Source: Streptococcus sp. LYSM12
GTDB taxonomy: Bacteria; Bacillota; Bacilli; Lactobacillales; Streptococcaceae
Reading direction: 5' to 3'
DNA: 33,638 nucleotides
Assembly (NCBI RefSeq): GCF_004569635.1
Contig: NZ_SPOZ01000026.1
Location: 1 to 33,638, forward strand
Each line of letters begins with the position of its first letter. Position 1 is the first letter of the stretch. The translations under genes were made by a program, and so were the position numbers. Of this stretch, positions 14,824 to 23,167 are shown in pieces. The notes beneath the pieces are model-generated. The model made no database searches and was not told the origin of the DNA. It saw only the letters and a list, made by a program, of their open reading frames with translations.

Positions 14824-16284
14824 ATGAAATGGAAAAAGAAAGGGATAGCAACGGTTTTAGGAGTGGGGGTTCTCATATTTTCCTTTCTCAATACCTCGTT
14901 TGGTTGGCATTTATTTGGCCTATCTAGCCAGATCTTTGCTGCTCTTGCAACCTTGGTTGGGAGTTTGATTTTATGGTTGTTTGTGGCAACGGATTGGCCG
15001 AGTCTGCTGACCTTAGTGAGTTTAGGCTTGATTCCAGAGATGACCTATGGTCAAATTTCTCAGTGGTCTTTTGGAAATTCAACCTTTGTCTTTTTGCTAT
15101 TTACCTTTGTTATGACCTATGCCTTGAATCAAACGTCATTTTTAAAACGAGTGACTTCAAAAGTTGTCCATAGTCGCTTTGCCATGAGCAGTCCATCACG
15201 CTTTATTACAGCGTTCTTAGTCGTTGTTTTTATCTTGAGTAGCGTGATTTCCCCAACCGTCATCTTCATGTTCTTGTTGCCATTATTTGAGGAAATTTGC
15301 CTGCAATTTGGCTGGAAAAAAGGGGAAAAATCAGCCTCGCATCTTCTGATTGCTATGTTTATCACCATTGCGATTGGGACGGCTATGACACCGATTAACC
15401 ATGTGTTTGCCATTACAGCTATGGGATTATATACTACCATGTCCAAGGTGGCCATCAGTAACTTGCAGTACATGCAGTTTGCTGTTCCAGCAGGTCTAGC
15501 CCTTTTTCTCGTCTTGCTGTTGTCTATTCGTCTGTTGTTCAAAATTGATAGCAGGGACATTCAGATTAAAGAGTTGGGTAGTTTGACAGATTTAGTGCCG
15601 GTTGACAAGCGGGAAAAATGGATAGTCGGACTCTTTTTAGGAATGGTGGCGATGTGGCTAGTTCCAGAGCTTTTAGCAGCTGCTTTTCCTGCTTTTGCTA
15701 CTTTCTTTAAGCAGGCTGGAATTTTATTTCCACCGCTATTGATGACAGCTGTCCTCGCCTTATTGAACGTAGAGGGCAAGCCCTTACTGAATATTGCAGA
15801 AGCAATTTCAAAAGGTGTGCATTGGCCAAGTATGCTCTTAGTTGCTTCAACCCTTTCTTTGGGAACAGTCTTATCCAATGATAAGATAGGTGTCATTTCG
15901 CTTTTGAATGAGCAGCTATCACCATTTGTAGTGGGACTGAGTCCGGTATTAATGGTAGTATTCTTCGTGGTTTGGGCAGGTGTTCAGACTAACTTCACTT
16001 CTAATCTGGTAACAGTTTCTGTCGTGACAACTATGGCTTTAGCCATTTACCAGTCGGCCGGTACACAATTCTCAGTTAATATTGCAGTGATCTGTTGTGC
16101 TATTGGTTATATGGCCTCACTTGCCTTTGTAACAGCACCAGCCATGCCTTACGTTGCCATTTCAATTGGATCAGAATGGACCAATAGTCGTGATACATTT
16201 TTATTTGGATGCTGGATGTTACTATGGAGTATCGTATCAGCTATCGCTATTTTCTACCCGTTAGGGGTGCTTGTTTTACAATAG
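14824..16284 (+). CDS. DASS/SLC13-type membrane transporter
   Basis: A 486-residue polytopic membrane protein with about 11-13 hydrophobic spans and a short basic N-terminus (MKWKKKG). The stretches TPINHVFAITAMG, GVQTNFTSNLVTVSVVTT and FVTAPAMPYVAI are consistent with the divalent anion:Na+ symporter (DASS, dicarboxylate/citrate/sulfate) superfamily. The substrate cannot be read from sequence. I prefer the ATG at 14824, 8 bases after AGGAG (14811-14815), over the in-frame ATG at 14818, which is only 2 bases from it. The gene lies 25 bases after the MalY/PatB pseudogene and 12 before the chorismate mutase gene, so it was probably part of one transcript. It appears intact. Confidence 0.85.
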   Translation: MKWKKKGIATVLGVGVLIFSFLNTSFGWHLFGLSSQIFAALATLVGSLILWLFVATDWPSLLTLVSLGLIPEMTYGQISQWSFGNSTFVFLLFTFVMTYALNQTSFLKRVTSKVVHSRFAMSSPSRFITAFLVVVFILSSVISPTVIFMFLLPLFEEICLQFGWKKGEKSASHLLIAMFITIAIGTAMTPINHVFAITAMGLYTTMSKVAISNLQYMQFAVPAGLALFLVLLLSIRLLFKIDSRDIQIKELGSLTDLVPVDKREKWIVGLFLGMVAMWLVPELLAAAFPAFATFFKQAGILFPPLLMTAVLALLNVEGKPLLNIAEAISKGVHWPSMLLVASTLSLGTVLSNDKIGVISLLNEQLSPFVVGLSPVLMVVFFVVWAGVQTNFTSNLVTVSVVTTMALAIYQSAGTQFSVNIAVICCAIGYMASLAFVTAPAMPYVAISIGSEWTNSRDTFLFGCWMLLWSIVSAIAIFYPLGVLVLQ

Positions 16285-16296
16285 GAGGAATACTAG

Positions 16297-16563
16297 ATGT
16301 TATCAAAACAAAGAGAAAAAATCGATCAGATTGATAGGGAAATCGTACACTTATTTGAAGAGCGGATGCAGACTGCTTTGCAAGTGGTTGCCATCAAAAA
16401 AGAACACGGTCTTCCAGTACTTGATAGTGGTCGCGAGGCCCAGGTGATTGAAAAGGTATGTAGCTATCTTAAAAATGGGACATTGCGCGAACCATTGATA
16501 GAATTATATACGGAAATGATGCGCTTATCGCGTGCCTACCAGCAGCAACAATTAGACAAATAG
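16297..16563 (+). CDS. aroQ: Chorismate mutase, AroQ class
   Basis: An 88-residue monofunctional AroQ-type chorismate mutase, which converts chorismate to prephenate for Phe and Tyr synthesis. The all-helical layout is visible: REKIDQIDREIVHLFEERM (with catalytic-type Arg and Glu), LQVVAIKKEHGLPVLDSGREAQV (Lys and Arg that bind the substrate), and MMRLSRAYQQQQL. Length is typical for the free-standing form. GGAGG precedes the ATG. It follows the transporter by 12 bases, and the pairing suggests a shared transcript rather than a shared pathway. Confidence 0.92.
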   Translation: MLSKQREKIDQIDREIVHLFEERMQTALQVVAIKKEHGLPVLDSGREAQVIEKVCSYLKNGTLREPLIELYTEMMRLSRAYQQQQLDK

Positions 16564-16565
16564 TG

Positions 16566-16667
16566 TAGTCACTTCGTTTAGCTTTTGTTACTTCGTTCAC
16601 TCGCTTTGCCGTACTCTAGTACGGCAAGCGGCTCGTTGTCTAGTACTCAAAGCAAAGGAAAAGACTA
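16566..16667 (+). repeat. MITE-like palindromic repeat, copy 5
   Basis: 102 bp from TAGTC to GACTA, starting 3 bases after the chorismate mutase stop codon. The right TA is at 16668-16669; the left flank reads TG, a probable mutation of TA. It lies between the stop codon and the terminator, so it is transcribed as a hairpin in the 3' untranslated region. Confidence 0.9.
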
Positions 16668-16710
16668 TAAGGAGTTTTCCTTTCCATAATTGGTTTTGAA
16701 AAATCCAAGT

Positions 16711-16738
16711 AGCCTGCCATTTTGGCAAGCTTTTTTTT
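16711..16738 (+). terminator. Terminator after the chorismate mutase gene
   Basis: AGCCTGCC pairs with GGCAAGCT (one C-A mismatch) around a short T-rich loop, followed by a run of eight T's. Confidence 0.85.
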
Positions 16739-16749
16739 CTATTTTTTGG

Positions 16750-16755
16750 TAAAAT
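16750..16755 (+). promoter_or_regulatory. Probable -10 box of upp
   Basis: TAAAAT lies 28 bases before the upp ATG. The -35 region falls in the T-run of the preceding terminator and is unclear. Confidence 0.5.
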
Positions 16756-16783
16756 AGAAAAAACAAATAGAAGAGGTTAGATC

Positions 16784-17413
16784 ATGGAGAAATTCCAAGT
16801 TATTGCACATCCACTTATTCAGCATAAATTGTCTATCTTGCGCCGTATAGATACGCCTACTAAGGCTTTTCGTGAGTTGGTTGATGAAATTGCTATGCTG
16901 ATGGGATATGAAGTGCTACGTGACTTGCCATTAGAAGATGTGGAAATTGAAACTCCCATTACCAAAACTGTTCAAAAACAAATCGCTGGTAAAAAATTAG
17001 CTATCGTTCCAATCTTGCGTGCCGGAATTGGCATGGTAGACGGTCTCTTAAGTCTAGTCCCAGCAGCCAAAGTAGGCCATATCGGTATGTATCGCGATGA
17101 AGAAACCTTACAACCGGTCGAATATTTAGTGAAACTGCCAGAAGATATTGACCAACGTCAAATCTTTGTGGTAGACCCGATGCTTGCGACGGGTGGTTCT
17201 GCTATTTTGGCGATTGATTCGCTCAAAAAACGTGGTGCAACTAACATCAAATTTGTTTGCCTTGTTGCAGCACCAGAGGGTGTCAAAGCCCTTCAAACTG
17301 CTCATCCAGATGTGGACATCTTTACGGCAGCCTTGGATGAAAAATTAAACGAAAAAGGCTATATTGTCCCCGGCTTGGGAGATGCAGGCGACCGCCTCTT
17401 CGGTACAAAATAA
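16784..17413 (+). CDS. upp: Uracil phosphoribosyltransferase
   Basis: Makes UMP from uracil and PRPP in pyrimidine salvage. The 209-residue product has the family N-terminus ([17 protein letters not shown]), [26 protein letters not shown], the PRPP-binding [12 protein letters not shown] (about residues 126-137) and the C-terminal [18 protein letters not shown] that contacts uracil. The ATG at 16784 has a GAAGAGG SD. The TAA stop merges with the start of a composite repeat (TAAGATAC). Upp-then-clpP order is common in streptococci. Confidence 0.97.
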   Translation: MEKFQVIAHPLIQHKLSILRRIDTPTKAFRELVDEIAMLMGYEVLRDLPLEDVEIETPITKTVQKQIAGKKLAIVPILRAGIGMVDGLLSLVPAAKVGHIGMYRDEETLQPVEYLVKLPEDIDQRQIFVVDPMLATGGSAILAIDSLKKRGATNIKFVCLVAAPEGVKALQTAHPDVDIFTAALDEKLNEKGYIVPGLGDAGDRLFGTK

Positions 17414-18170
17414 GATACGAGAGCGTGAGGAACTCCTAGACAAAATAGGCAAACGAAGCAGATTGTCTTGCAATCAATGAGTTTGATCTTTTTGTCAGAG
17501 AGTTGTAGCTCGAGTTCAATTTCAAGATACAGAGCCCGTTAAAAACTCAAAGCAAAAATAGAACATCTGACGAGTGAAAAGCTCCAGTGGAGGTTTTCAG
17601 CCTATTTCCTAGGGAACGTTTGCCCTGCAAATGTCTATTTCCCGCCTCCAAAGGTATACTATACCTTTGGAGCTAGGAATATTTGTCCCTAAAGGTAGCC
17701 GTATCTGTAAGCAAATAAAATTTGCAACTGCTTCGTCTCTTTTTTGCACAGAGTTTAGGGCGCGTTCAATTCCATAAGATACAAGGGTGTAAAAAGCAAG
17801 GCAAAAATAGGCGGCCGAACAGAAGCGGAACGCTTCGTAGTGAGACCCCGACGAGGCTAGCTAGGCTAGTCCCAAACGGAAGTGTAGGGAATTGCCAGCT
17901 AGCTACCGGCAAGCAGCCGAACAGCAGTTGCTTGCAAGTTCGTTGAGAGCCCCCTGCGAGGGTAGCTAGGATTGTCACAAATAAAATAGCTGGAGGACCA
18001 GCTAGCTACAAACAACCAAACAATCGAAGCAGGTTGACTTGCAACCAATGAAATTGGTATCTAAAGGTATGCTATACTTTTAGAGCTAGCTAACGCTAGA
18101 ACAGCTGCGCCCCTTTTTTACACGGCTCTTGGTTCGTGTTGAATGATCAGATACAAGGAGTACAATGTTT
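17412..18170. repeat. Composite repeat block between upp and clpP
   Basis: About 760 noncoding bases made of recurring modules. AAGATAC...CTC..AAAATAGG occurs at 17412-17450, 17523-17562 and 17786-17811. A GAGTT(T)-...-GCG/TTCAATTC module precedes the last two copies. GTATCTGTAAGCAAATA..TTTGCAA.TGCTTCGTC lies at 17700-17740. A perfect palindrome is at 17646-17672. Tandem units of about 102 bp start at 17812 and 17914, with a more decayed third from about 18015. Unit 17812-17913 is identical to 19079-19180. A diverged module (ACACGGCTCTTGG...GATACAAGGAG) ends the block. No reading frame here looks like a protein. Confidence 0.8.
17646..17672. repeat. 27-bp perfect palindrome in the repeat block
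   Basis: The arms CTCCAAAGGTATA and TATACCTTTGGAG are separated by a single C. Diverged copies are at 2111-2136 and 18061-18083. It may form a hairpin when transcribed. Confidence 0.85.
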
Positions 18171-18279
18171 AAGAAACTCCCCGTTGGATAGTTTCTTTCG
18201 TGTCTGTAAAGTAGAATCAGTAGATCCTTTTGATGTGTGAAGAATGTCAAAAGGATTTTTATCTTCCCTGAGTTTTTTA

Positions 18280-18296
18280 TTTGACCTTTTTTGACT
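18280..18296. promoter_or_regulatory. CtsR operator of clpP
   Basis: TTTGACC-TTT-TTTGACT is, on the other strand, AGTCAAA-AAA-GGTCAAA, a full match to the CtsR consensus (RGTCAAANANRGTCAAA). It overlaps the -35 box, so CtsR would repress clpP until heat or protein stress. Confidence 0.9.
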
Positions 18297-18309
18297 ATTT
18301 AAGTATAAT
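18281..18309 (+). promoter_or_regulatory. clpP promoter
   Basis: TTGACC (18281-18286), a 17-bp spacer and TATAAT (18304-18309). Confidence 0.85.
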
Positions 18310-18336
18310 AATTTCAATATTGAAAAGGAGAACACT

Positions 18337-18927
18337 ATGATTCCTGTAGTTATTGAACAAACTAGCCGTGGGGAACGCTCGTACGATATCTACTCACGTC
18401 TTTTAAAAGATCGTATTATTATGTTAACAGGTCCTGTTGAGGACAATATGGCCAATTCTGTTATTGCTCAGTTGCTCTTCCTTGATGCTCAAGATCCGAC
18501 CAAGGATATTTATCTCTATGTCAATACTCCTGGTGGCTCTGTTTCAGCAGGTCTTGCGATTGTGGATACGATGAATTTTATTAAGGCAGATGTGCAAACC
18601 ATTGTCATGGGAATGGCAGCCAGCATGGGGACTGTCATTGCTTCAAGTGGTGCTAAAGGCAAACGCTTTATGTTGCCGCATGCAGAATATATGATTCACC
18701 AACCAATGGGCGGTACTGGTGGCGGTACCCAACAAACGGATATGGCTATTGCTGCGGAACACTTGCTCAAGACCCGTAATACCCTTGAAAAGATCCTTGC
18801 GGATAATTCAGGAAAGAGTGTCAAGCAAATTCACAAAGACGCTGAGCGCGATTACTGGATGAGTGCCAAAGAAACTCTTGATTATGGCTTTATTGACCAA
18901 ATTATGGAAAACAATCAGTTGAAATAA
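18337..18927 (+). CDS. clpP: ATP-dependent Clp protease proteolytic subunit
   Basis: Serine protease that forms the two-ring tetradecamer used by ClpX, ClpC, ClpE or ClpL-type ATPases to degrade damaged and regulatory proteins. At 196 residues it has the usual length. The catalytic triad can be placed at S96 ([12 protein letters not shown]), H121 ([10 protein letters not shown]) and D172 ([11 protein letters not shown]). The N-terminal [23 protein letters not shown] is the axial-loop region. AAAGGAG precedes the ATG. It is controlled by the CtsR site above. The TAA stop is shared with the start of a composite repeat. Confidence 0.98.
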   Translation: MIPVVIEQTSRGERSYDIYSRLLKDRIIMLTGPVEDNMANSVIAQLLFLDAQDPTKDIYLYVNTPGGSVSAGLAIVDTMNFIKADVQTIVMGMAASMGTVIASSGAKGKRFMLPHAEYMIHQPMGGTGGGTQQTDMAIAAEHLLKTRNTLEKILADNSGKSVKQIHKDAERDYWMSAKETLDYGFIDQIMENNQLK

Positions 18928-19450
18928 GATACAAGCCCGTAAAGAACTCAAAGCGAAAATAGGAAATTTGACGCAGAAACATTGGTTTCTAGGAAAATTT
19001 ATCTTTTTCGCACAGAGTTTAGGGCGCGTTCAATTCCAACAAGATACAAGCCCGTAAAGAACTCAAAGCGAAAATAGGCGGCCGAACAGAAGCGGAACGC
19101 TTCGTAGTGAGACCCCGACGAGGCTAGCTAGGCTAGTCCCAAACGGAAGTGTAGGGAATTGCCAGCTAGCTACCGGCAAGCGACTGAACAGCAAGTTGCT
19201 TGCAAGTTTGTCGAGAGTTCCCTACCAGGCTAGCTAGGCTAGTCCCAAACGGAAGTGTAGGGAATTGCCAGCTAGCTACCGGCAAGCGGCCGAACAGCAG
19301 TTGCTTGCAAGTTCGTTGAGAGCCCCCCGCGAGGCTAGCTAGGCTAGTCACATATGAAATGCAGAGGGGAGCCAGCTAGCTACCGCTTAGATTGGCACAT
19401 AAAGCTAGCTCTGTATCCGTAAGCAGATACAATTTGCAAGGGCTTCGGTA
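18926..19450. repeat. Composite repeat block between clpP and ylbG
   Basis: The 38-bp module starting AAGATACAAGCCCG and ending GAAAATAGG occurs identically at 18926-18963 and 19041-19078. The module CGCACAGAGTTTAGGGCGCG...TTCAATTCC precedes the second copy, as it does at 17745-17785. Three tandem units starting with CGGCCGAACAG or a variant follow at 19079-19180 (102 bp), 19181-19286 (106 bp) and 19287-19384 (about 98 bp). Each has GGCTAGCTAGGCTAGTC and ends GCCAGCTAGCTACCG. A GTATCCGTAAGCAGATA..TTTGCAA module at about 19410-19450 closes the block. The remaining bases to 19580 show no gene. Confidence 0.85.
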
Positions 19451-19580
19451 TTTGTAAGGTGGGTAGGGTTGTGACAGTGAATTTGGAGGCAGGAGGTGCT
19501 TGTTCAGTTTTGGCAGTAATCCAGTGAAAGATAAGATGCTGTTCTCTCGAGTTTTTTTCTGTATCAAATACGTTATTTTT

Positions 19581-19589
19581 TGATATAAT
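19581..19589 (+). promoter_or_regulatory. Extended -10 promoter of ylbG
   Basis: TGATATAAT has TG one base before a perfect TATAAT (19584-19589). No clear -35 box. An SD (GGAAGAGGA) precedes the ATG at 19620. Confidence 0.75.
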
Positions 19590-19619
19590 GGGAAAGAAGA
19601 GAAATGGAAGAGGAACAGT

Positions 19620-19892
19620 ATGTCATTTGAAAAACAAGAACGGATTAGTCTGACAGTCTATCTGCACTACAATCGGGATGCGAGAAAATTAAACCAATAC
19701 GGGGATATCATTTACCATTCCCGCCGATTGCGCTATTTGTTGTTGTACGTCAATCGGGAAAATGTAGATAGCTTGATAGCAAGCTTAAAAAAAGAAAAGT
19801 TTGTGAAGAAAGTAATTCCGTCTTATTTGAAGGAACTGGATACCAATTTTGTTGGGATTTTATGGCGTGAGGAAGAGAAAAATAGTATTTAA
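19620..19892 (+). CDS. ylbG: YlbG family protein (DUF2129/UPF0298), function unknown
   Basis: A 90-residue cytoplasmic protein of the conserved Firmicutes YlbG family. Recognisable features are the basic segment YGDIIYHSRRLRYLLLYVNRE (residues 27-47) and VKKVIPSYLKELDTNFVG. Length is normal. It lies after clpP and before the liv operon, a conserved order in streptococci. It has its own promoter and ends 18 bases before the livJ -35 box. Confidence 0.88.
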   Translation: MSFEKQERISLTVYLHYNRDARKLNQYGDIIYHSRRLRYLLLYVNRENVDSLIASLKKEKFVKKVIPSYLKELDTNFVGILWREEEKNSI

Positions 19893-19910
19893 ATTCTTTT
19901 TCTTTTTTTG

Positions 19911-19939
19911 TTGACAATTTTCTGATAATTCAGTATATT
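19911..19939 (+). promoter_or_regulatory. livJ (liv operon) promoter
   Basis: TTGACA (19911-19916), a 17-bp spacer and TATATT (19934-19939). The SD AAGGAG lies at 19969-19974. Confidence 0.88.
19916..19930. promoter_or_regulatory. CodY box in the liv promoter
   Basis: AATTTTCTGATAATT matches the CodY consensus AATTTTCWGAAAATT at 14 of 15 positions. It fills the spacer between -35 and -10, so CodY with bound branched-chain amino acids should repress the transporter. Confidence 0.82.
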
Positions 19940-19979
19940 AGATACATCGCAAAAATTAAGAACGTTTTAAGGAGCTTTT

Positions 19980-21161
19980 ATGAAAACAACTAAATTCAAA
20001 CTAGCATTGGTGAGCTTTGCTTCTGTGGCCTTTCTTTCGGCCTGCGGAAATGTGTCAAGCACAAATACATCGGCTACTGGTACAGAATTAGGAGACACGA
20101 TTAAAATCGGTTATAACTTGGAATTGTCAGGTGCCGTTTCATCTTATGGTCAAACAGAAAAAAATGGTGCAGACCTTGCGGTGAAAGAAATCAATGCTGC
20201 AGGTGGTGTAGACGGTAAAAAGATTGAAGTCATTGTAAAAGACAATAAATCAGAAACAGCTGAAGCAGCAACAATCGCAACGAGTCTTGCAAGCGAAGGC
20301 GCAAATATCATCATCGGACCTGCTACATCAGCTGCGTCAGGTGCATCCATTGCCAATGTAACATCAGCAGGGGTACCAATGATTAGTCCTTCAGGAACGC
20401 AAACCGACCTCGTTGTAAACAGCGAAGGAAAAGTTCAAGATTTCTTCTTCCGGGCAACCTTTACAGATGGATACCAAGGTGAAATCATGGCAGAATATGC
20501 TACTAAAACCTTGAATGCTAAGAAAGTTGTGCTTTACTATGACAACTCTTCAGACTACGGGAAAGGTATTGCAGAATCATTCCAAAATGCCTACAAGGGT
20601 GAGATTGTTTCAACTATTACATTTGCTTCAGGAGATAAAGACTTCCAAGCAGCCCTTACAAAATTAAAAGGACTTGACTTTGATGCGCTGATTATGCCAG
20701 GTTACTATAATGAAACTGGTACCATCGTAAAACAGGCGCGTGGTCTTGGAATTGATGCACCAATCCTTGGATCTGATGGTTTTGACTCACCATTGTTTGC
20801 AGAACTTGCAACAGCTTCAGCAGCAAATAAAGTGTATTATCTATCTGCCTTTGTGCCATCAGCAAGTGACCGTGCAAAAGCTTTCCATGAAGCTTATACA
20901 AAAGCATATGGCGACGAACCGTCAATGTTCTCAGCCCTTGCTTACGATGCCATTTATATGGCGGCAGAAGCCTCTAAAGGTACGAAAAACTCTGTAGAGG
21001 TGAAAGATAAATTGGTTACTTTGAAAGATTTTGAAGGTGTGACTGGGGATATGTCTATTGACAAAGATCACAATGTTGTAAAATCTGTTTATGTAGTGAG
21101 TTTGAAAGACGGTAAGGCAGATACTGTTGATACAGTATCGCTTACAGAGACGACTAAATAA
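19980..21161 (+). CDS. livJ: Branched-chain amino acid ABC transporter, substrate-binding lipoprotein
   Basis: A 393-residue periplasmic-binding-protein-type lipoprotein. The signal peptide MKTTKFKLALVSFASVAFLSACG has a lipobox LSAC with the lipidated Cys at residue 22. The mature part is the type I LIV-binding fold: IKIGYNLELSGAVSSYGQ, GADLAVKEINAAGG, IIIGPATSAASGA and DALIMPGYYNETG. It delivers Leu, Ile or Val to the LivHM channel on the outer face of the membrane. First gene of livJHMGF. A hairpin follows it, as expected for the most abundant component. Confidence 0.95.
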   Translation: MKTTKFKLALVSFASVAFLSACGNVSSTNTSATGTELGDTIKIGYNLELSGAVSSYGQTEKNGADLAVKEINAAGGVDGKKIEVIVKDNKSETAEAATIATSLASEGANIIIGPATSAASGASIANVTSAGVPMISPSGTQTDLVVNSEGKVQDFFFRATFTDGYQGEIMAEYATKTLNAKKVVLYYDNSSDYGKGIAESFQNAYKGEIVSTITFASGDKDFQAALTKLKGLDFDALIMPGYYNETGTIVKQARGLGIDAPILGSDGFDSPLFAELATASAANKVYYLSAFVPSASDRAKAFHEAYTKAYGDEPSMFSALAYDAIYMAAEASKGTKNSVEVKDKLVTLKDFEGVTGDMSIDKDHNVVKSVYVVSLKDGKADTVDTVSLTETTK

Positions 21162-21205
21162 TGGTTGTTAAAGATATTTAGTCCCGACTATACGGATAAA
21201 TGAAA

Positions 21206-21233
21206 GGAGTCTAGGACGTTAGTCCCAGACTCC
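21206..21233 (+). terminator. Hairpin between livJ and livH (attenuator or mRNA 3' stabiliser)
   Basis: GGAGTCTAGGAC (21206-21217) pairs with GTCCCAGACTCC (21222-21233) with one mismatch and a 4-base loop. There is no T-run, so it probably stabilises livJ mRNA or ends only part of the transcripts and lowers livHMGF relative to livJ. Confidence 0.65.
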
Positions 21234-21326
21234 ATTGCCGTGTATAGCTATTTAAAGATAGCCTCGTTTCCTACTTTATTATAAGGGGATTGGCTAGAAT
21301 TAATTTTTAGAAAGTTTGGTGAATGC

Positions 21327-22214
21327 ATGCTTCAACAGCTCGTCAATGGTTTGATTCTGGGTTCTGTATATGCCTTGTTAGCACTGGGTTATACAATGGT
21401 ATACGGAATTATCAAACTGATTAACTTTGCCCATGGGGATCTCTACATGATGGGAGCCTTTATGGGATATTATTTTTTAAATCAATTAACGTTTATTGCA
21501 GATGGGGGTCTTCGCTTTTTTGTAACCTTGATGTTGACTATGCTTGGTACAGCTATTTTAGGTGTTGTGATTGAATTTTTGGCCTATCGTCCCCTACGAA
21601 ATTCGACCCGTATCGCAGCCTTGATAACAGCAATTGGTGTTTCGTTCTTTCTTGAATACACCATGGTGTATTTCTTCACATCAGACGTCAAACCATTTCC
21701 TCAAGTTTTAAATGTAGCAAAATTCACATGGGGCCCTGTTACAGTTGATAGTATTCAGTTAATCATCTTAAGTGTCTCTCTCTTCCTTATGGCCGCTTTG
21801 CAGCTCATCGTTAAGAAAACAAAGATGGGAAAAGCCATGCGAGCAGTATCGGTTGATAGTGATGCCGCACAACTAATGGGAATCAATGTCAATCGTACCA
21901 TTAGCTTTACCTTTGCTCTTGGGTCAGCCTTAGCAGGTGCAGCTGGAGTCTTATTGGGCTTGTATTACAATCAAATTGAGCCACTGATGGGAATGACACC
22001 CGGTCTTAAAGCCTTTGTTGCGGCGGTGTTAGGTGGAATTGGGATTATTCCTGGTGCAGCGCTCGGTGGATTTGTCATCGGAGTCATTGAAACGTTCACC
22101 TATGTTGTTGGGATTGATCCTTTCCGTGATGCGATTGTGTATATTGTCTTGATTATTATTTTATTGGTGAGACCAAGTGGTATTCTTGGCAAAAATGTGA
22201 AAGAGAAGGTGTAG
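21327..22214 (+). CDS. livH: Branched-chain amino acid ABC transporter, permease LivH
   Basis: A 295-residue inner-membrane permease with about eight spans. LivH features are LVNGLILGSVYALLALGYTMVYGIIKLINFAHGDLYMMGA at the N-terminus and AAVLGGIGIIPGAALGGFVIGVIE, the loop that contacts the ATPase. ATG at 21327. Only a weak AGAAAG lies about 12 bases upstream, and another ATG out of frame overlaps, so translation may be modest. A 165-base gap with a hairpin separates it from livJ. Confidence 0.95.
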   Translation: MLQQLVNGLILGSVYALLALGYTMVYGIIKLINFAHGDLYMMGAFMGYYFLNQLTFIADGGLRFFVTLMLTMLGTAILGVVIEFLAYRPLRNSTRIAALITAIGVSFFLEYTMVYFFTSDVKPFPQVLNVAKFTWGPVTVDSIQLIILSVSLFLMAALQLIVKKTKMGKAMRAVSVDSDAAQLMGINVNRTISFTFALGSALAGAAGVLLGLYYNQIEPLMGMTPGLKAFVAAVLGGIGIIPGAALGGFVIGVIETFTYVVGIDPFRDAIVYIVLIIILLVRPSGILGKNVKEKV

Positions 22215-22216
22215 TC

Positions 22217-23167
22217 ATGGCAAGAAATCTAAAAGTAAATGCAATCTGGCTTCTTGTCTTACTGGCAGGCTTTGGATTGATTCAGGGGCTTGTTGTAGCA
22301 GGTGTCTTGAACTTCTATTATATTCAGGTTGTTCAACAAATTGGCATTAACATCATCATGGCTGTTGGCTTGAACTTGATTGTTGGTTTTTCAGGTCAAT
22401 TCTCGCTCGGTCATGCAGGATTTATGGCGATAGGTGCTTATTCTGTCGGCGTGCTTGGAAAAATGATGCCAACCTATGGTGGATTTGCGATTTCACTTCT
22501 CGTTGGGATGGTACTTGCAGGGACCCTTGCCCTCTTGGTTGGTCTTCCAACGCTTCGTTTAAAAGGAGATTATTTAGCGATTGCAACGCTTGGTGTGGCT
22601 GAGATTATCCGCATCTTTATCATTAATGGGGGTTCCTTAACCAACGGTGCAGCAGGTATTATGGGGATTCCTCTCTTTACCAACTGGCAGTTGGTCTATG
22701 TTTTTGTGGTGATTACGACAATTTTCACTGTGAATTTCCTGCGCAGTCCCGTAGGACGGGCAGTGATTTCTGTCCGTGAAGACGAAATTGCAGCAGAATC
22801 TGTGGGGGTTAATCCAACCAAAATGAAAGTGATTGCTTTCGTCTTTGGAGCGATGACAGCAGCTATTGCAGGAGGACTTCATGCAGGATATGTAGGAACC
22901 ATTGTACCAAAAGACTTTGCCTTTATGACCTCTGTTAATATTTTGATTATTATCGTATTAGGTGGTCTTGGATCGATTACAGGTACCTTTGTAGCCGCAA
23001 TTGTTCTTGGGATGTTGAATGTCTACCTCAAGAGCTATGCGAGTGTCAGCATGATTATTTATTCCCTTGCTCTTATCTTGCTTATGATTTTCCGTCCAGG
23101 TGGTCTTTTAGGAACGAAGGAATTATCTTTTGCTCGATTCTTCAAGAAGAAGGAGGACGCGAATTAA
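22217..23167 (+). CDS. livM: Branched-chain amino acid ABC transporter, permease LivM
   Basis: A 316-residue permease that pairs with LivH to form the channel. It contains NIIMAVGLNLIVGFSGQFSLGHAGFMAIGAY, LRLKGDYLAIATLGVAEI, RDEIAAESVGVN-type coupling text (here VREDEIAAESVGVNPTKMK) and LGGLGSITGTFVAAIVLGML. It starts 2 bases after the livH stop, and its last base is shared with the livG start, so translation is coupled. Confidence 0.95.
   Translation: MARNLKVNAIWLLVLLAGFGLIQGLVVAGVLNFYYIQVVQQIGINIIMAVGLNLIVGFSGQFSLGHAGFMAIGAYSVGVLGKMMPTYGGFAISLLVGMVLAGTLALLVGLPTLRLKGDYLAIATLGVAEIIRIFIINGGSLTNGAAGIMGIPLFTNWQLVYVFVVITTIFTVNFLRSPVGRAVISVREDEIAAESVGVNPTKMKVIAFVFGAMTAAIAGGLHAGYVGTIVPKDFAFMTSVNILIIIVLGGLGSITGTFVAAIVLGMLNVYLKSYASVSMIIYSLALILLMIFRPGGLLGTKELSFARFFKKKEDAN

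Noticed and set aside
19166..19351. Minus-strand frames with repeated TSLASLAGGSQRTCKQ text
   Set aside because: They arise only from tandem repeat units; the repetition follows the DNA unit, and there is no start signal.
17812..19384. CRISPR-like array in the tandem units
   Set aside because: Units are 98-106 bp and repeated throughout, with no short constant repeat alternating with unique spacers, and no cas genes are near.
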